64,000 bases of DNA. Source: Streptomyces cinnamoneus. Lineage in GTDB: Bacteria > Actinomycetota > Actinomycetes > Streptomycetales > Streptomycetaceae. The notes below the pieces were generated by a model. It saw only the letters and a program-made list of their open reading frames with translations. It was not told the origin of the DNA and ran no database searches. Below, in pieces: positions 51,096 through 58,202 of this stretch (position 1 is the stretch's first letter; each line of letters begins with the position of its first letter). The position numbers were made by a program, and so were the translations under genes. Location of the stretch: assembly GCF_002939475.1 (NCBI RefSeq), contig NZ_PKFQ01000001.1:6073001-6137000 (forward strand), read 5' to 3'.

Positions 51096-51514
51096 CGCTT
51101 CTGGCAAAGGCAGGTCTGGCAAAGGCGGGTCTGACGAAGGCGGGTCTGGCGAAGGCGAGGGCGCGGCGGTTCGCGGCCTGGCGGCGGGAGCGGCCGCTGG
51201 GCGCCGCCGTGCTTGCGGTGCTGGGCGCCGTGGAGCTGCTGTGGCTGCCGTTCGCGGGATTCCCCGCGGCCGTCGGGGTCGCCGGTGTCGTGGCCGGTGC
51301 CGGGCTGTCGACCAGTGTGCCGCTGCTCGTGACCGCGGTGATGCTGGCCACGCATCCCCGCCTGCACACCCCCGTCGGGATCGTCGTGCTGGCCCTGGCC
51401 CTGGTCGCCCTGGTCACCTGCAACGCGGGCGGGATGCTGGTGGGCAGCCTGCTCGCGGGGGCGGGGGGCGTGTGGGGATTCGCCTGGCTGCCGCCGGAGC
51501 GGGACGCTGGGTGA
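51086..51514 (+). CDS. DUF6114-like small membrane protein
   Basis: A 142-residue protein with three or four hydrophobic segments, typical of DUF6114 proteins paired with DUF6230. It starts with GTG 51086 inside the previous gene and ends overlapping the next (GTGA at 51511). Its N-terminal cytoplasmic stretch is encoded by four 15-bp tandem repeats (L-A-K-A-G units). Role unknown; probably acts as a membrane partner of the flanking exported proteins. Confidence 0.65.
   Translation: MLLTLLAKAGLAKAGLTKAGLAKARARRFAAWRRERPLGAAVLAVLGAVELLWLPFAGFPAAVGVAGVVAGAGLSTSVPLLVTAVMLATHPRLHTPVGIVVLALALVALVTCNAGGMLVGSLLAGAGGVWGFAWLPPERDAG
51101..51160 (+). repeat. Four 15-bp tandem repeats in the DUF6114-like gene
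   Basis: Units of the type ctggcaaaggcgggt, repeated four times with 1-3 changes each, encode L-A-K-A-G, L-A-K-A-G, L-T-K-A-G and L-A-K-A-R. They are in frame. Confidence 0.9.
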
Positions 51515-52107
51515 GGGCCGCGCGGCCGGTCCCGCGGGTGCTGCTGGTGTGCGCCGGAGCGTTCCTGGCCTGTACGACGCTGACCGCCCGGGCGCTGCCG
51601 CCGCCCCCGGACCCGCTTCCGGCGCCCCGCGCGAGCGACGGGCACGACGGCCTGCACGGCGGAATGTCCGGTGGCCTGTCCGGTGGCCTGTCCGGCGAAA
51701 TTCCCGGCGATCCCGGCGGTCCCGGCGACGCCCCGGTGACCCTCGTGGCGCGCACGGTCGGCACCGGCCCGGCGCGTTGCGTCCGCCGTACCGGGCCCGA
51801 GCACGCGGTGCTGCACTGCCGCATGGAGCGCGCCACGCTCACCGATGCCGTCGTGACGGTGCGCACCGGGGACCGGCCCACCACGGCACGGATCGCGCAC
51901 GCCGCCCTGTCCGGCGCCCTCGAGGTGGACCTCGTCCGCCTCGGCGGGAGGCTGGCCGGTCTACTGCCGGTGCGCGTCACCGCCGACCTGCCCCTGCCCG
52001 TCGCCGTCGCTCCCGCGCTGGAGCTGACCGATGTGACCCTGGCCGCGGACCGGGTCTCCGTCGAGGGGGGCCGGGTGCGCGACTCCGTGCTCCTCATCCG
52101 CCCGTGA
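51511..52107 (+). CDS. Secreted protein, third member of the DUF6230/6114 set
   Basis: A 198-residue protein with a signal peptide (V-L-L-V-C-A-G-A-F-L-A-C), then a Pro-rich stretch and a G-G-M-S-G-G-L-S-G-G-L-S-G-E repeat (51657-51698, 12-bp DNA repeat). The C-terminal beta-rich domain recalls the DUF6230 partner (two Cys, alternating Val/Leu). It overlaps the preceding gene by 4 bases. Its last 14 bases overlap the 3' end of the convergent prenyltransferase gene. Function unknown. Confidence 0.6.
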   Translation: MRAARPVPRVLLVCAGAFLACTTLTARALPPPPDPLPAPRASDGHDGLHGGMSGGLSGGLSGEIPGDPGGPGDAPVTLVARTVGTGPARCVRRTGPEHAVLHCRMERATLTDAVVTVRTGDRPTTARIAHAALSGALEVDLVRLGGRLAGLLPVRVTADLPLPVAVAPALELTDVTLAADRVSVEGGRVRDSVLLIRP

Positions 52108-52918
52108 CGGCGCCGAAGCGGCGCTTGCGCAGCGCGAACGCCGCGACGAGGTCGCGCAGATGGTCCCCCGTGAAGTCGGGCCACAGGGTGTCCACGAAGA
52201 AGAACTCCGCGTACGCGGCGCGCCACAGCATGAAGTTGGAGATGCGCTGCTCTCCGGAGGTGCGGATCAGCATGTCGATGTCGGGCAGTTCCGGCAGCGG
52301 CAGGTGCCGGGAGAAGACCGACTCGTCGATGGCGTCCGGATCCAGTCGTCCCGTCACGGCGGAGCGGGCCAGGTCCGCGGCCGTCCGCGCGATCTCGTCG
52401 CGGCCGCCGTGGTTGAAGCAGAAGACCACCGTCATCGCCCGGCTCCGGCGCGTGCGCTCCTCGGCCTCGCGCAGGGCGTCGACCACGGCGGACGGCAGGC
52501 GGGCCTCCGAGCCCTGCCACCGGAACCGCACGCCGCGCTCGGCGTAGCCGCCGAAGGAGTCGAACGTGTCTTCCGCCAGCCGCATCAGCGCGTCGATTTC
52601 GGCGCGCGGACGGTTCCAGTTCTCGGTGGAGAGGCAGAACAGCGACAGGTGCTCGATGCCCTCCTCCAGGGCGCCGTCCAGCACCGACGACAACGCCCGC
52701 AGCCCGGCCTCGTGCCCGCTCGTCCGCGGCAGTCCGCGCCGGGCGGCCCAGCGGCCGTTGCCGTCCATGATGACGGCCACGTGCCGCGGCCGGTGGCCGT
52801 CGGAGGCCGCCGGTGGCCGCCGGCCGCCCATGCCGTTCTCGGGCAGCCGGACGGCGCCTCGGAGCAGCCATCGGGCCATGGATATGCGCCACTTCGACAT
52901 CCGGGCAGTCCGAGGCAT
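52094..52918 (-). CDS. uppS: cis-Prenyltransferase (isoprenyl transferase, UppS-like)
   Basis: A 274-residue cis-prenyltransferase: the active-site H-V-A-V-I-M-D-G-N-G-R-W-A (about 46-58), S-T-E-N-W-N-R-P near 96, and the C-terminal R-T-S-G-E-Q-R-I-S-N-F-M-L-W and F-V-D-T-L-W-P-D-F. It extends an allylic diphosphate with IPP; in housekeeping copies the product is undecaprenyl or shorter polyprenyl diphosphate. Streptomyces usually carry more than one, so chain length is uncertain. ATG 52918 follows GAGGGGG. The gene overlaps its convergent neighbour by 14 bases. Confidence 0.9.
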   Translation of the reverse strand: MPRTARMSKWRISMARWLLRGAVRLPENGMGGRRPPAASDGHRPRHVAVIMDGNGRWAARRGLPRTSGHEAGLRALSSVLDGALEEGIEHLSLFCLSTENWNRPRAEIDALMRLAEDTFDSFGGYAERGVRFRWQGSEARLPSAVVDALREAEERTRRSRAMTVVFCFNHGGRDEIARTAADLARSAVTGRLDPDAIDESVFSRHLPLPELPDIDMLIRTSGEQRISNFMLWRAAYAEFFFVDTLWPDFTGDHLRDLVAAFALRKRRFGAVTGG

Positions 52919-53046
52919 CCCGCCCCCTCACCTCGTGGCCCCGCAAGCTGGGGAGAGTGTTGGCAGGAGCACGGCTGCCTACACCTCAAACCATCCGAAA
53001 GAGCGGAACTTCCGTTCCTGTGGGGAAGATAGGCTCATTGCCTGAC

Positions 53047-53667
53047 ATGACGGGGAAGAACGGCACGGCGAAGCACCGTACGGCGACGGGCGCGGCGGAC
53101 CTGCTGGCCCGCCGCATCACGCGCTGCTTCTCGCCCCCCGTCCTTCCGGTGGCCGCGGGTTGCGTCGTCAGCTGGCACGCCACCTGGCCGCGGCCGGCCG
53201 GGCTGGTGTGGGGGCTGACCGCCGTGGTGTGCGGCGCCGTGGGGGTGCTGGTGATGGCCTTCGGCGTACGCCGCGGCTGGGTGTCGGACCTGGACGTGAG
53301 CCGTCGTGCCGAGCGCCCGCTGCCGCTGGCCTGCGCCTCGGCCGGGGCCGCGCTGGTGTGGCTGGTCTGTCGCCATCTGGGCGCTCCGCGCGAGTTGTTG
53401 GCGCCGGCGGCCCTCGCGCCCGCCGGCGGCGCGGCGTTCCTGCTGTGCACCCGTTTCGGGAAGGTCTCGCTCCACACGTGCGCGGCCGCCGGCAGCGTCG
53501 TTCTGCTCGCCCTGCGCGTCGCCCCGCTCTGCGCCCTGCTGGCTCCGGTGCCGGCGGCCGTCGGCTGGTCGCGGGTCCGGTTGGGGGCGCACACCCGGGC
53601 GCAGGTGTGGGCCGGTGCCCTCCTCGGCGGTGGCCTGACGGCGGTCGTGCTGGTCATCGCCGGGTGA
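53047..53667 (+). CDS. PAP2-like membrane protein, degenerate
   Basis: A 206-residue membrane protein with five hydrophobic segments. The C-terminal S-R-V-R-L-G-A-H-T-R-A-Q-V matches the third motif of PAP2 phosphatases (S-R-x5-H-x3-D), with Gln in place of the final Asp. The R-x-E-R-P segment near residue 84 may be the first motif, but the P-S-G-H motif is missing. It is therefore a PAP2-fold protein that may lack phosphatase activity. Its neighbours (cis-prenyltransferase, P450) suggest polyprenyl-lipid metabolism. It overlaps the convergent P450 gene by 14 bases. Confidence 0.6.
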   Translation: MTGKNGTAKHRTATGAADLLARRITRCFSPPVLPVAAGCVVSWHATWPRPAGLVWGLTAVVCGAVGVLVMAFGVRRGWVSDLDVSRRAERPLPLACASAGAALVWLVCRHLGAPRELLAPAALAPAGGAAFLLCTRFGKVSLHTCAAAGSVVLLALRVAPLCALLAPVPAAVGWSRVRLGAHTRAQVWAGALLGGGLTAVVLVIAG

Positions 53668-55009
53668 GGCGCGGCTCGCAGACCATCTCCACCGACCGGG
53701 GCGAGAGGAAGACGCGGGCCGACGGGTACGCGCGCACCCCGGGCACCGGCCGCAGCCGCCAGCGCGAGGCGATGGTGGCCACCACCGTCAGCATCTGGTG
53801 CATCGACAGCCGGTCGCCGATGCACTTGCGCGGCCCCGTGCCGAAGGGGACGTACGCGCACGGGGGCAGGCCGGCCCGCCTGTCCGGCAGCCAGCGGTCG
53901 GGGTCGAAGCGCAGGGGGGCGGCGTGGTGGTGGGGGTGGCGGTGCATCGCGTACGGGCTGAAGACCAGCTCCGTACCGGCCGGCAGCACGGTGCCGCCGA
54001 GGTCGAGGGCGTCGACCGTACGGCGCGCGAGGAGCCAGACCGGCGGATACAGCCGCAGCGTCTCCAGCAGGGTGCGGCGCGTGTACTCCAGGCGCGGCAG
54101 GTGCTCCGGGGTCACGGGCCCACCGGCCAGGACGTCGTCGAGCTCCTGGTGCAGTCGCCGCTCGGCGTCGGGGTGGGCGGCCAGTTCGTGGAAGACCCAG
54201 GGCAGCACGTCGCCGATGCCGTGCGCCGCGGCGATGAGGTAGAAGACCATCTCCCGGCAGATCTGCTCGTCGCCCAAGCCGCTTCCGTCGTCCGCGTAGC
54301 GGGCACGGGCCAGTGCGGACAGCACGTCCCCCTCGTCGTACCCGGGGTGGGCGCGGCGCTCGCCCAGTGCGTCACGGATCGCCGTCCGCAGGCGGTCGCG
54401 CGCCCGCCGGAAGCCCCCCGTGCCGGGGACGGGCAGCCCGTCGGTCCAGCGCGGGGCCACCGAGCGCCAGTACAGACCGCGGTTGAGGTGCGCCTGGACA
54501 CCGCTCAGGGCCCTCGCGACGGCGGTGGCCGACCCGCCGCAGAACGCGCGGGCGTTGACCTCGTTGGACAGCGCCAGCAGCTCCCGCTCCAGCCGCAACC
54601 GCCGCCCCGGCCACCAGTCGGCCAGCCGGTCGCGGGTGGCGCGGACCACCGCGTCGGTCCGCGCGGCGAGCCGGTGGGGGTGGAAGGCCGGCTGGACGGC
54701 CCGGCGGTGGCGGCGGTGGGAGGCGAAGAGGGTCATGCCCTCGAAGCTCATGTCCATCACCAGGCTGACGCCGATCTGCGGGCCGGCGCTGTCGGTCAGC
54801 CTGCCCTTGGCGACGTACCGGGCCTCGGTGACCAGCACCTGGTGCAACAGTCCGGGATCGGTGATCAGGTAGGAGACGGTCCGGCCCGGGCGGAAGCGGA
54901 CCAGGGGGCCCAGCTCGTACGCCCCGGCCATGAAGTCCATGGGCCGGAACCACAAGTGGGCGCCGTGCCCGATCAGCGGGAGCGCTGCCGGGGCCTTCGG
55001 GACGGTCAT
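53654..55009 (-). CDS. Cytochrome P450 with a non-canonical I-helix
   Basis: A 451-residue P450: E-T-L-R (E-x-x-R, near residue 308) and the heme ligand loop F-G-T-G-P-R-K-C-I-G-D near 392. The I-helix reads A-A-A-H-G-I-G-D where most P450s have A-G-x-E/D-T-T, so the oxygen-activating acid-Thr pair is absent or altered; some peroxygenases and unusual P450s share this. ATG 55009 follows GAGG. It is divergent from a GMC oxidoreductase gene (55064) with a 54-base shared promoter region, suggesting joint expression. The substrate is unknown, possibly a terpenoid or fatty acid. Confidence 0.9.
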   Translation of the reverse strand: MTVPKAPAALPLIGHGAHLWFRPMDFMAGAYELGPLVRFRPGRTVSYLITDPGLLHQVLVTEARYVAKGRLTDSAGPQIGVSLVMDMSFEGMTLFASHRRHRRAVQPAFHPHRLAARTDAVVRATRDRLADWWPGRRLRLERELLALSNEVNARAFCGGSATAVARALSGVQAHLNRGLYWRSVAPRWTDGLPVPGTGGFRRARDRLRTAIRDALGERRAHPGYDEGDVLSALARARYADDGSGLGDEQICREMVFYLIAAAHGIGDVLPWVFHELAAHPDAERRLHQELDDVLAGGPVTPEHLPRLEYTRRTLLETLRLYPPVWLLARRTVDALDLGGTVLPAGTELVFSPYAMHRHPHHHAAPLRFDPDRWLPDRRAGLPPCAYVPFGTGPRKCIGDRLSMHQMLTVVATIASRWRLRPVPGVRAYPSARVFLSPRSVEMVCEPRLTRR

Positions 55010-55063
55010 CGGCACCTCACCAAGCGGGAGTTCGGGGGCATCCGGCCGGGTACATGTCTACCC

Positions 55064-56575
55064 ATGGCGGCGGGCGGCGAAGTCGTGGTCGTGGGGTCCG
55101 GATTCGGCGGTGCCGTGGCGGCGCTGCGGCTCGCCGAGAAGGGCTACCGGGTGACCGTGCTGGAGGCCGGGCGGCGCTTCGCCGACGCCGACTTCGCCGA
55201 CTCGCCCTGGCAGGCGCACCGCGTCCTGTGGGCGCCCCGGCTCGGGCTGACCGGCATCGTCCGCGTCCGGGTGCGCCGACACCTGCTGGCCCTGACGGGC
55301 ATCGGCGTCGGCGGCGGTTCGCTGGCGTACGCCGGTGTGCACCATCGGCCCGCCGCGGAGGTCTTCCGTCGCCCGGGGTGGGACCGGACCGTCGACTGGG
55401 CCGCCGAACTCGCGCCTTTCTACGCGCTGGCCGAGCGGATGATGGGCACGGCCCCGGTGCCGCTGCCCGCCGGGGCGGACACGGGGGACGGCGTGCTCGG
55501 CCGGGTGGCCGCGGACGGGGGGCCCGCGGGCGCCTCCTTCCGGCCCGTCCGGGCCGGTGTGTACTTCGGCGCCCCCGGCCGTCCGGTCCCCGACCCGTAC
55601 TTCGCCGGTCGGGGCCCCGAGCGCACCGGCTGCACGGGGTGCGCGCGGTGCGTCCTCGGCTGCCGGGTGGGCGCGAAGAACACCCTCATGAAGAACTACC
55701 TCCACCTGGCCGAGCGGCTCGGCGCCCGCATCAGGCCGCTGACCTCGGTGATCGGTCTCGTCCCCCGGCCCGGCGGCGGCTGGCTCGTCCGGACGGTGCC
55801 CGGCGGGGCGCTGGTGCCGCGGCGGCGGGGTGCCACGTTCCGCGCGGATCAGGTCGTCCTGGCGGCCGGCGCCTGGGGCACCGCGGAGTTGCTGCACCGC
55901 TGCCGGGCCGCCGGTACGCTGCCGGGCCTGTCGGCCGCGCTCGGCAGCCGGACCCTCACCAACCGCGAGGTGCTGCTCGCCGTGTCGGCGCCCGGCTTCG
56001 ACGTCGGGCCCGGTGTCGCCGTGAGCTCGGAGCTGCGCGCCGACGACGTCACGCTGGTGCAGCTGTGCCGGGTCGGCGGCGGTTCCCATCCGCTGGCGGC
56101 CCTGCTGTGCCCGTTGCCCGGCGGCGGTGCCCGCGCGCTGCGTCGGTGGCCGGTGCGGCACTTCGGCGGGCGCACGGCGCTGCTGCTGGCCATGGAGGCG
56201 CGGGAGTCGGCCCTCACCAGCCGGCTCCGGCACGGGCGCCTGGTCCTCGTCCCCGCCGACGGCCCGCGGGAGCCGGCTCGGCTGCCGGCCGCCGAGGCCG
56301 CGGCCCGGAGCTTCGCGGAACGCGTCGCGGGCAGCGCCTACGGCTGGTGGTGGAACACCCTGCTGGGACTGCCGTTCACCGCCCACCTGCTCGGCGGCTG
56401 CCCGATCGGCACGGACCCGAGCACCGGAGTCGTCGACACCGGCCACCGTGTGCACGGCCACCCCACGCTGCACATCACCGACGCCTCGGTCGTCCCGGCC
56501 AACCTCGGCTGCAATCCCGCGCTCACCGTCACCGCCCTGGCCGAACGCGCCTTCGCCGCCTGGCCCGCCGCATGA
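55064..56575 (+). CDS. GMC-family (cholesterol-oxidase-like) FAD oxidoreductase
   Basis: A 503-residue flavoprotein: FAD-binding V-V-V-G-S-G-F-G-G-A-V-A-A near the start, G-V-G-G-G-S near 84, and the C-terminal H-L-L-G-G-C-P-I-G and N-P-A-L-T-V-T-A motifs of the GMC/cholesterol oxidase group. A Cys-rich segment C-T-G-C-A-R-C-V-L-G-C (about 188-198) sits where relatives have a ferredoxin-like Cys cluster. It probably oxidises an alcohol, sterol or lipid. No ribosome-binding site was seen before ATG 55064; the mRNA may be leaderless. It overlaps the next gene by 4 bases (ATGA). Confidence 0.85.
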   Translation: MAAGGEVVVVGSGFGGAVAALRLAEKGYRVTVLEAGRRFADADFADSPWQAHRVLWAPRLGLTGIVRVRVRRHLLALTGIGVGGGSLAYAGVHHRPAAEVFRRPGWDRTVDWAAELAPFYALAERMMGTAPVPLPAGADTGDGVLGRVAADGGPAGASFRPVRAGVYFGAPGRPVPDPYFAGRGPERTGCTGCARCVLGCRVGAKNTLMKNYLHLAERLGARIRPLTSVIGLVPRPGGGWLVRTVPGGALVPRRRGATFRADQVVLAAGAWGTAELLHRCRAAGTLPGLSAALGSRTLTNREVLLAVSAPGFDVGPGVAVSSELRADDVTLVQLCRVGGGSHPLAALLCPLPGGGARALRRWPVRHFGGRTALLLAMEARESALTSRLRHGRLVLVPADGPREPARLPAAEAAARSFAERVAGSAYGWWWNTLLGLPFTAHLLGGCPIGTDPSTGVVDTGHRVHGHPTLHITDASVVPANLGCNPALTVTALAERAFAAWPAA

Positions 56576-57054
56576 GCGGCCGCGCCCGACGCGTCCACCC
56601 GGCCGTCGCCCGCGCGGGCACCACCCGCCTCTTCCTGTGGCTCGCCCCGCGCGTGCTGCCCCGTGCGGACCGGGCCGTGCACCGGCTGACCGGCGGGCGC
56701 TGGATGCCCAGCCGGCTCTTCCTGCCGAGCGTGGTGCTCACCACCACCGGCCACCGCAGCGGCCGTCCGCACGCCACCCCGCTGTGTGCCTTCCGCTGCC
56801 CCGACGGCAGCCGGCTGGTCGCGGCCACGAACTTCGGCCGTCCCCGCCACCCGCACTGGAGCGCGAACCTGCTGCACCGGCCGGAGGCCACGGTCACGTA
56901 CGGGGGCCGGACCCAGCCGGTCACCGCCCACCGGCTGTCCCCTGCCGCCCAACGCGCCGAGCGTGCCCGGTCCCTGGCGATCCTTCCGGCGTACGACCAC
57001 TACGCGGCGCGGGTGGGCGACCGCGGGATCCGTGTCTTCCGTCTGGTGCCGTGA
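56572..57054 (+). CDS. Deazaflavin (F420)-dependent nitroreductase-family protein
   Basis: A 160-residue protein of the DDN/DUF385 family: L-T-T-T-G-H-R-S-G-R-P-H-A-T-P-L (about 61-76) and N-F-G-R-P-R-H-P-H-W-S-A-N-L (about 87-100). These enzymes bind F420 and reduce nitro, quinone or other substrates. It overlaps the GMC gene by 4 bases, so the two are co-translated and probably act in one reductive/oxidative pathway with the divergent P450. Confidence 0.88.
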   Translation: MSGRARRVHPAVARAGTTRLFLWLAPRVLPRADRAVHRLTGGRWMPSRLFLPSVVLTTTGHRSGRPHATPLCAFRCPDGSRLVAATNFGRPRHPHWSANLLHRPEATVTYGGRTQPVTAHRLSPAAQRAERARSLAILPAYDHYAARVGDRGIRVFRLVP

Positions 57055-57073
57055 CGCCATCACCGGAAAGCTT

Positions 57074-57092
57074 ATTGCATAGACTATGCAAT
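57074..57092. promoter_or_regulatory. Perfect AT-rich palindrome, probable operator
   Basis: The 19-base palindrome ATTGCATAGACTATGCAAT (9-bp arms, one central base) lies 27 bases before the tsaD start. Such an AT-rich perfect palindrome is exceptional in this DNA and resembles GntR-type operators. No matching regulator gene is in the window. Confidence 0.8.
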
Positions 57093-57119
57093 TACTGATC
57101 CAAAGCAGGAAGGCGCGGC

Positions 57120-58190
57120 GTGAAGCGTTCACCGGTGGTTCTGGGTATCGAGTCGTCCTGCGACGAGACCGGCGCCGGTCTGGTCCGGGACGGGCAGTTG
57201 CTGGGCCAGGCCGTGGCGTCGAGCATGGACGAGCACGCGCGCTACGGCGGCGTCGTGCCGGAGATCGCGGCGCGCGCCCACGTGCACGCGGCCGCCCCCG
57301 TCGTGCGGGCGGCGCTTGCCGACGCGGGGCTGACCATGCGGGACATCGACGCCGTCGCGGTGACCACGGGGCCCGGACTGTCCGGTGCCCTGCAGGTCGG
57401 TGTCGCCGCGGCGAAGGGGCTCGCCTACTCGCTGGGCGTCCCCCTGTACGGCGTGCATCACCTCGCCGGGCACGTGGCCGCCGACACGCTGGAACACGGG
57501 CCGCTGCCGAATCCCTGCATGGTGCTGATCGTCTCCGGTGGGCACACCTCGCTGCTGCTCGTGCGGGACCTCGCCCGCGATCCGATCGTCCACCTCGGGG
57601 ACACCCTCGACGACGCGGCCGGCGAGTGCTTCGACAAGGTGGCCCGCGTCTTCGGGCTGCCCTATCCCGGTGGTCCGGCGGTCGACCGGGCGGCTCGTGA
57701 GGGGGATCCGCGTGCCGTGGCGTTTCCGCGGCCGTTGACCGGGCCGCGGGATGATCCCCATGCCTTCTCCTTCTCGGGGTTGAAGACGGCCGCCGCCCGG
57801 TGGGCCGAGCAGCACCGGGCGGCCGGGCGGGCGCTGCCGGTCGCCGACGGTGCCGCCTCGTTGCAGGAGGCGATCGCGGACGTGCTGACGCGCAAGGCCG
57901 TCGGCGCGTGCCGGGAGCACGGCGTGGGCACCCTGGTGGTCGTCGGCGGCGTGGCCGCCAACTCGCGGGTGCGGGCGCTGGCCCAGGAGCGCTGCGATGC
58001 TGCGGGCATCGAGTTGCGCGTACCGCCGCTGCGGCTGTGCACCGACAACGGCGCGATGATCGCCGCCGTCGGGTACCTGCTGGTGCGGGCGGGGGCGGAG
58101 CCCGCGCCGCTCGACGTGTCCATCGATCCGTCCGCGCCCCTGGAGTACGCGGCGCTCCACCCCGTGACCCGCATCGTCCGCGCCGCCTGA
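57120..58190 (+). CDS. tsaD: tRNA t6A threonylcarbamoyltransferase TsaD
   Basis: A 356-residue TsaD: N-terminal L-G-I-E-S-S-C-D-E-T, the metal-binding H-H-L-A-G-H (about 111-116), S-G-G-H-T near 139, G-G-P-A-V-D-R near 187 and C-T-D-N-G-A-M-I-A near 302. It transfers threonylcarbamoyl to A37 of ANN-reading tRNAs. GTG 57120 follows AGGAAGG. The usual actinomycete partners tsaB and rimI are absent; instead alaS follows after 12 bases. With the AT-rich operator upstream, this suggests a second, regulated copy rather than the housekeeping gene; only genome context can confirm that. Confidence 0.93.
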   Translation: MKRSPVVLGIESSCDETGAGLVRDGQLLGQAVASSMDEHARYGGVVPEIAARAHVHAAAPVVRAALADAGLTMRDIDAVAVTTGPGLSGALQVGVAAAKGLAYSLGVPLYGVHHLAGHVAADTLEHGPLPNPCMVLIVSGGHTSLLLVRDLARDPIVHLGDTLDDAAGECFDKVARVFGLPYPGGPAVDRAAREGDPRAVAFPRPLTGPRDDPHAFSFSGLKTAAARWAEQHRAAGRALPVADGAASLQEAIADVLTRKAVGACREHGVGTLVVVGGVAANSRVRALAQERCDAAGIELRVPPLRLCTDNGAMIAAVGYLLVRAGAEPAPLDVSIDPSAPLEYAALHPVTRIVRAA

Positions 58191-58202
58191 TCGGAGCCCC
58201 CT

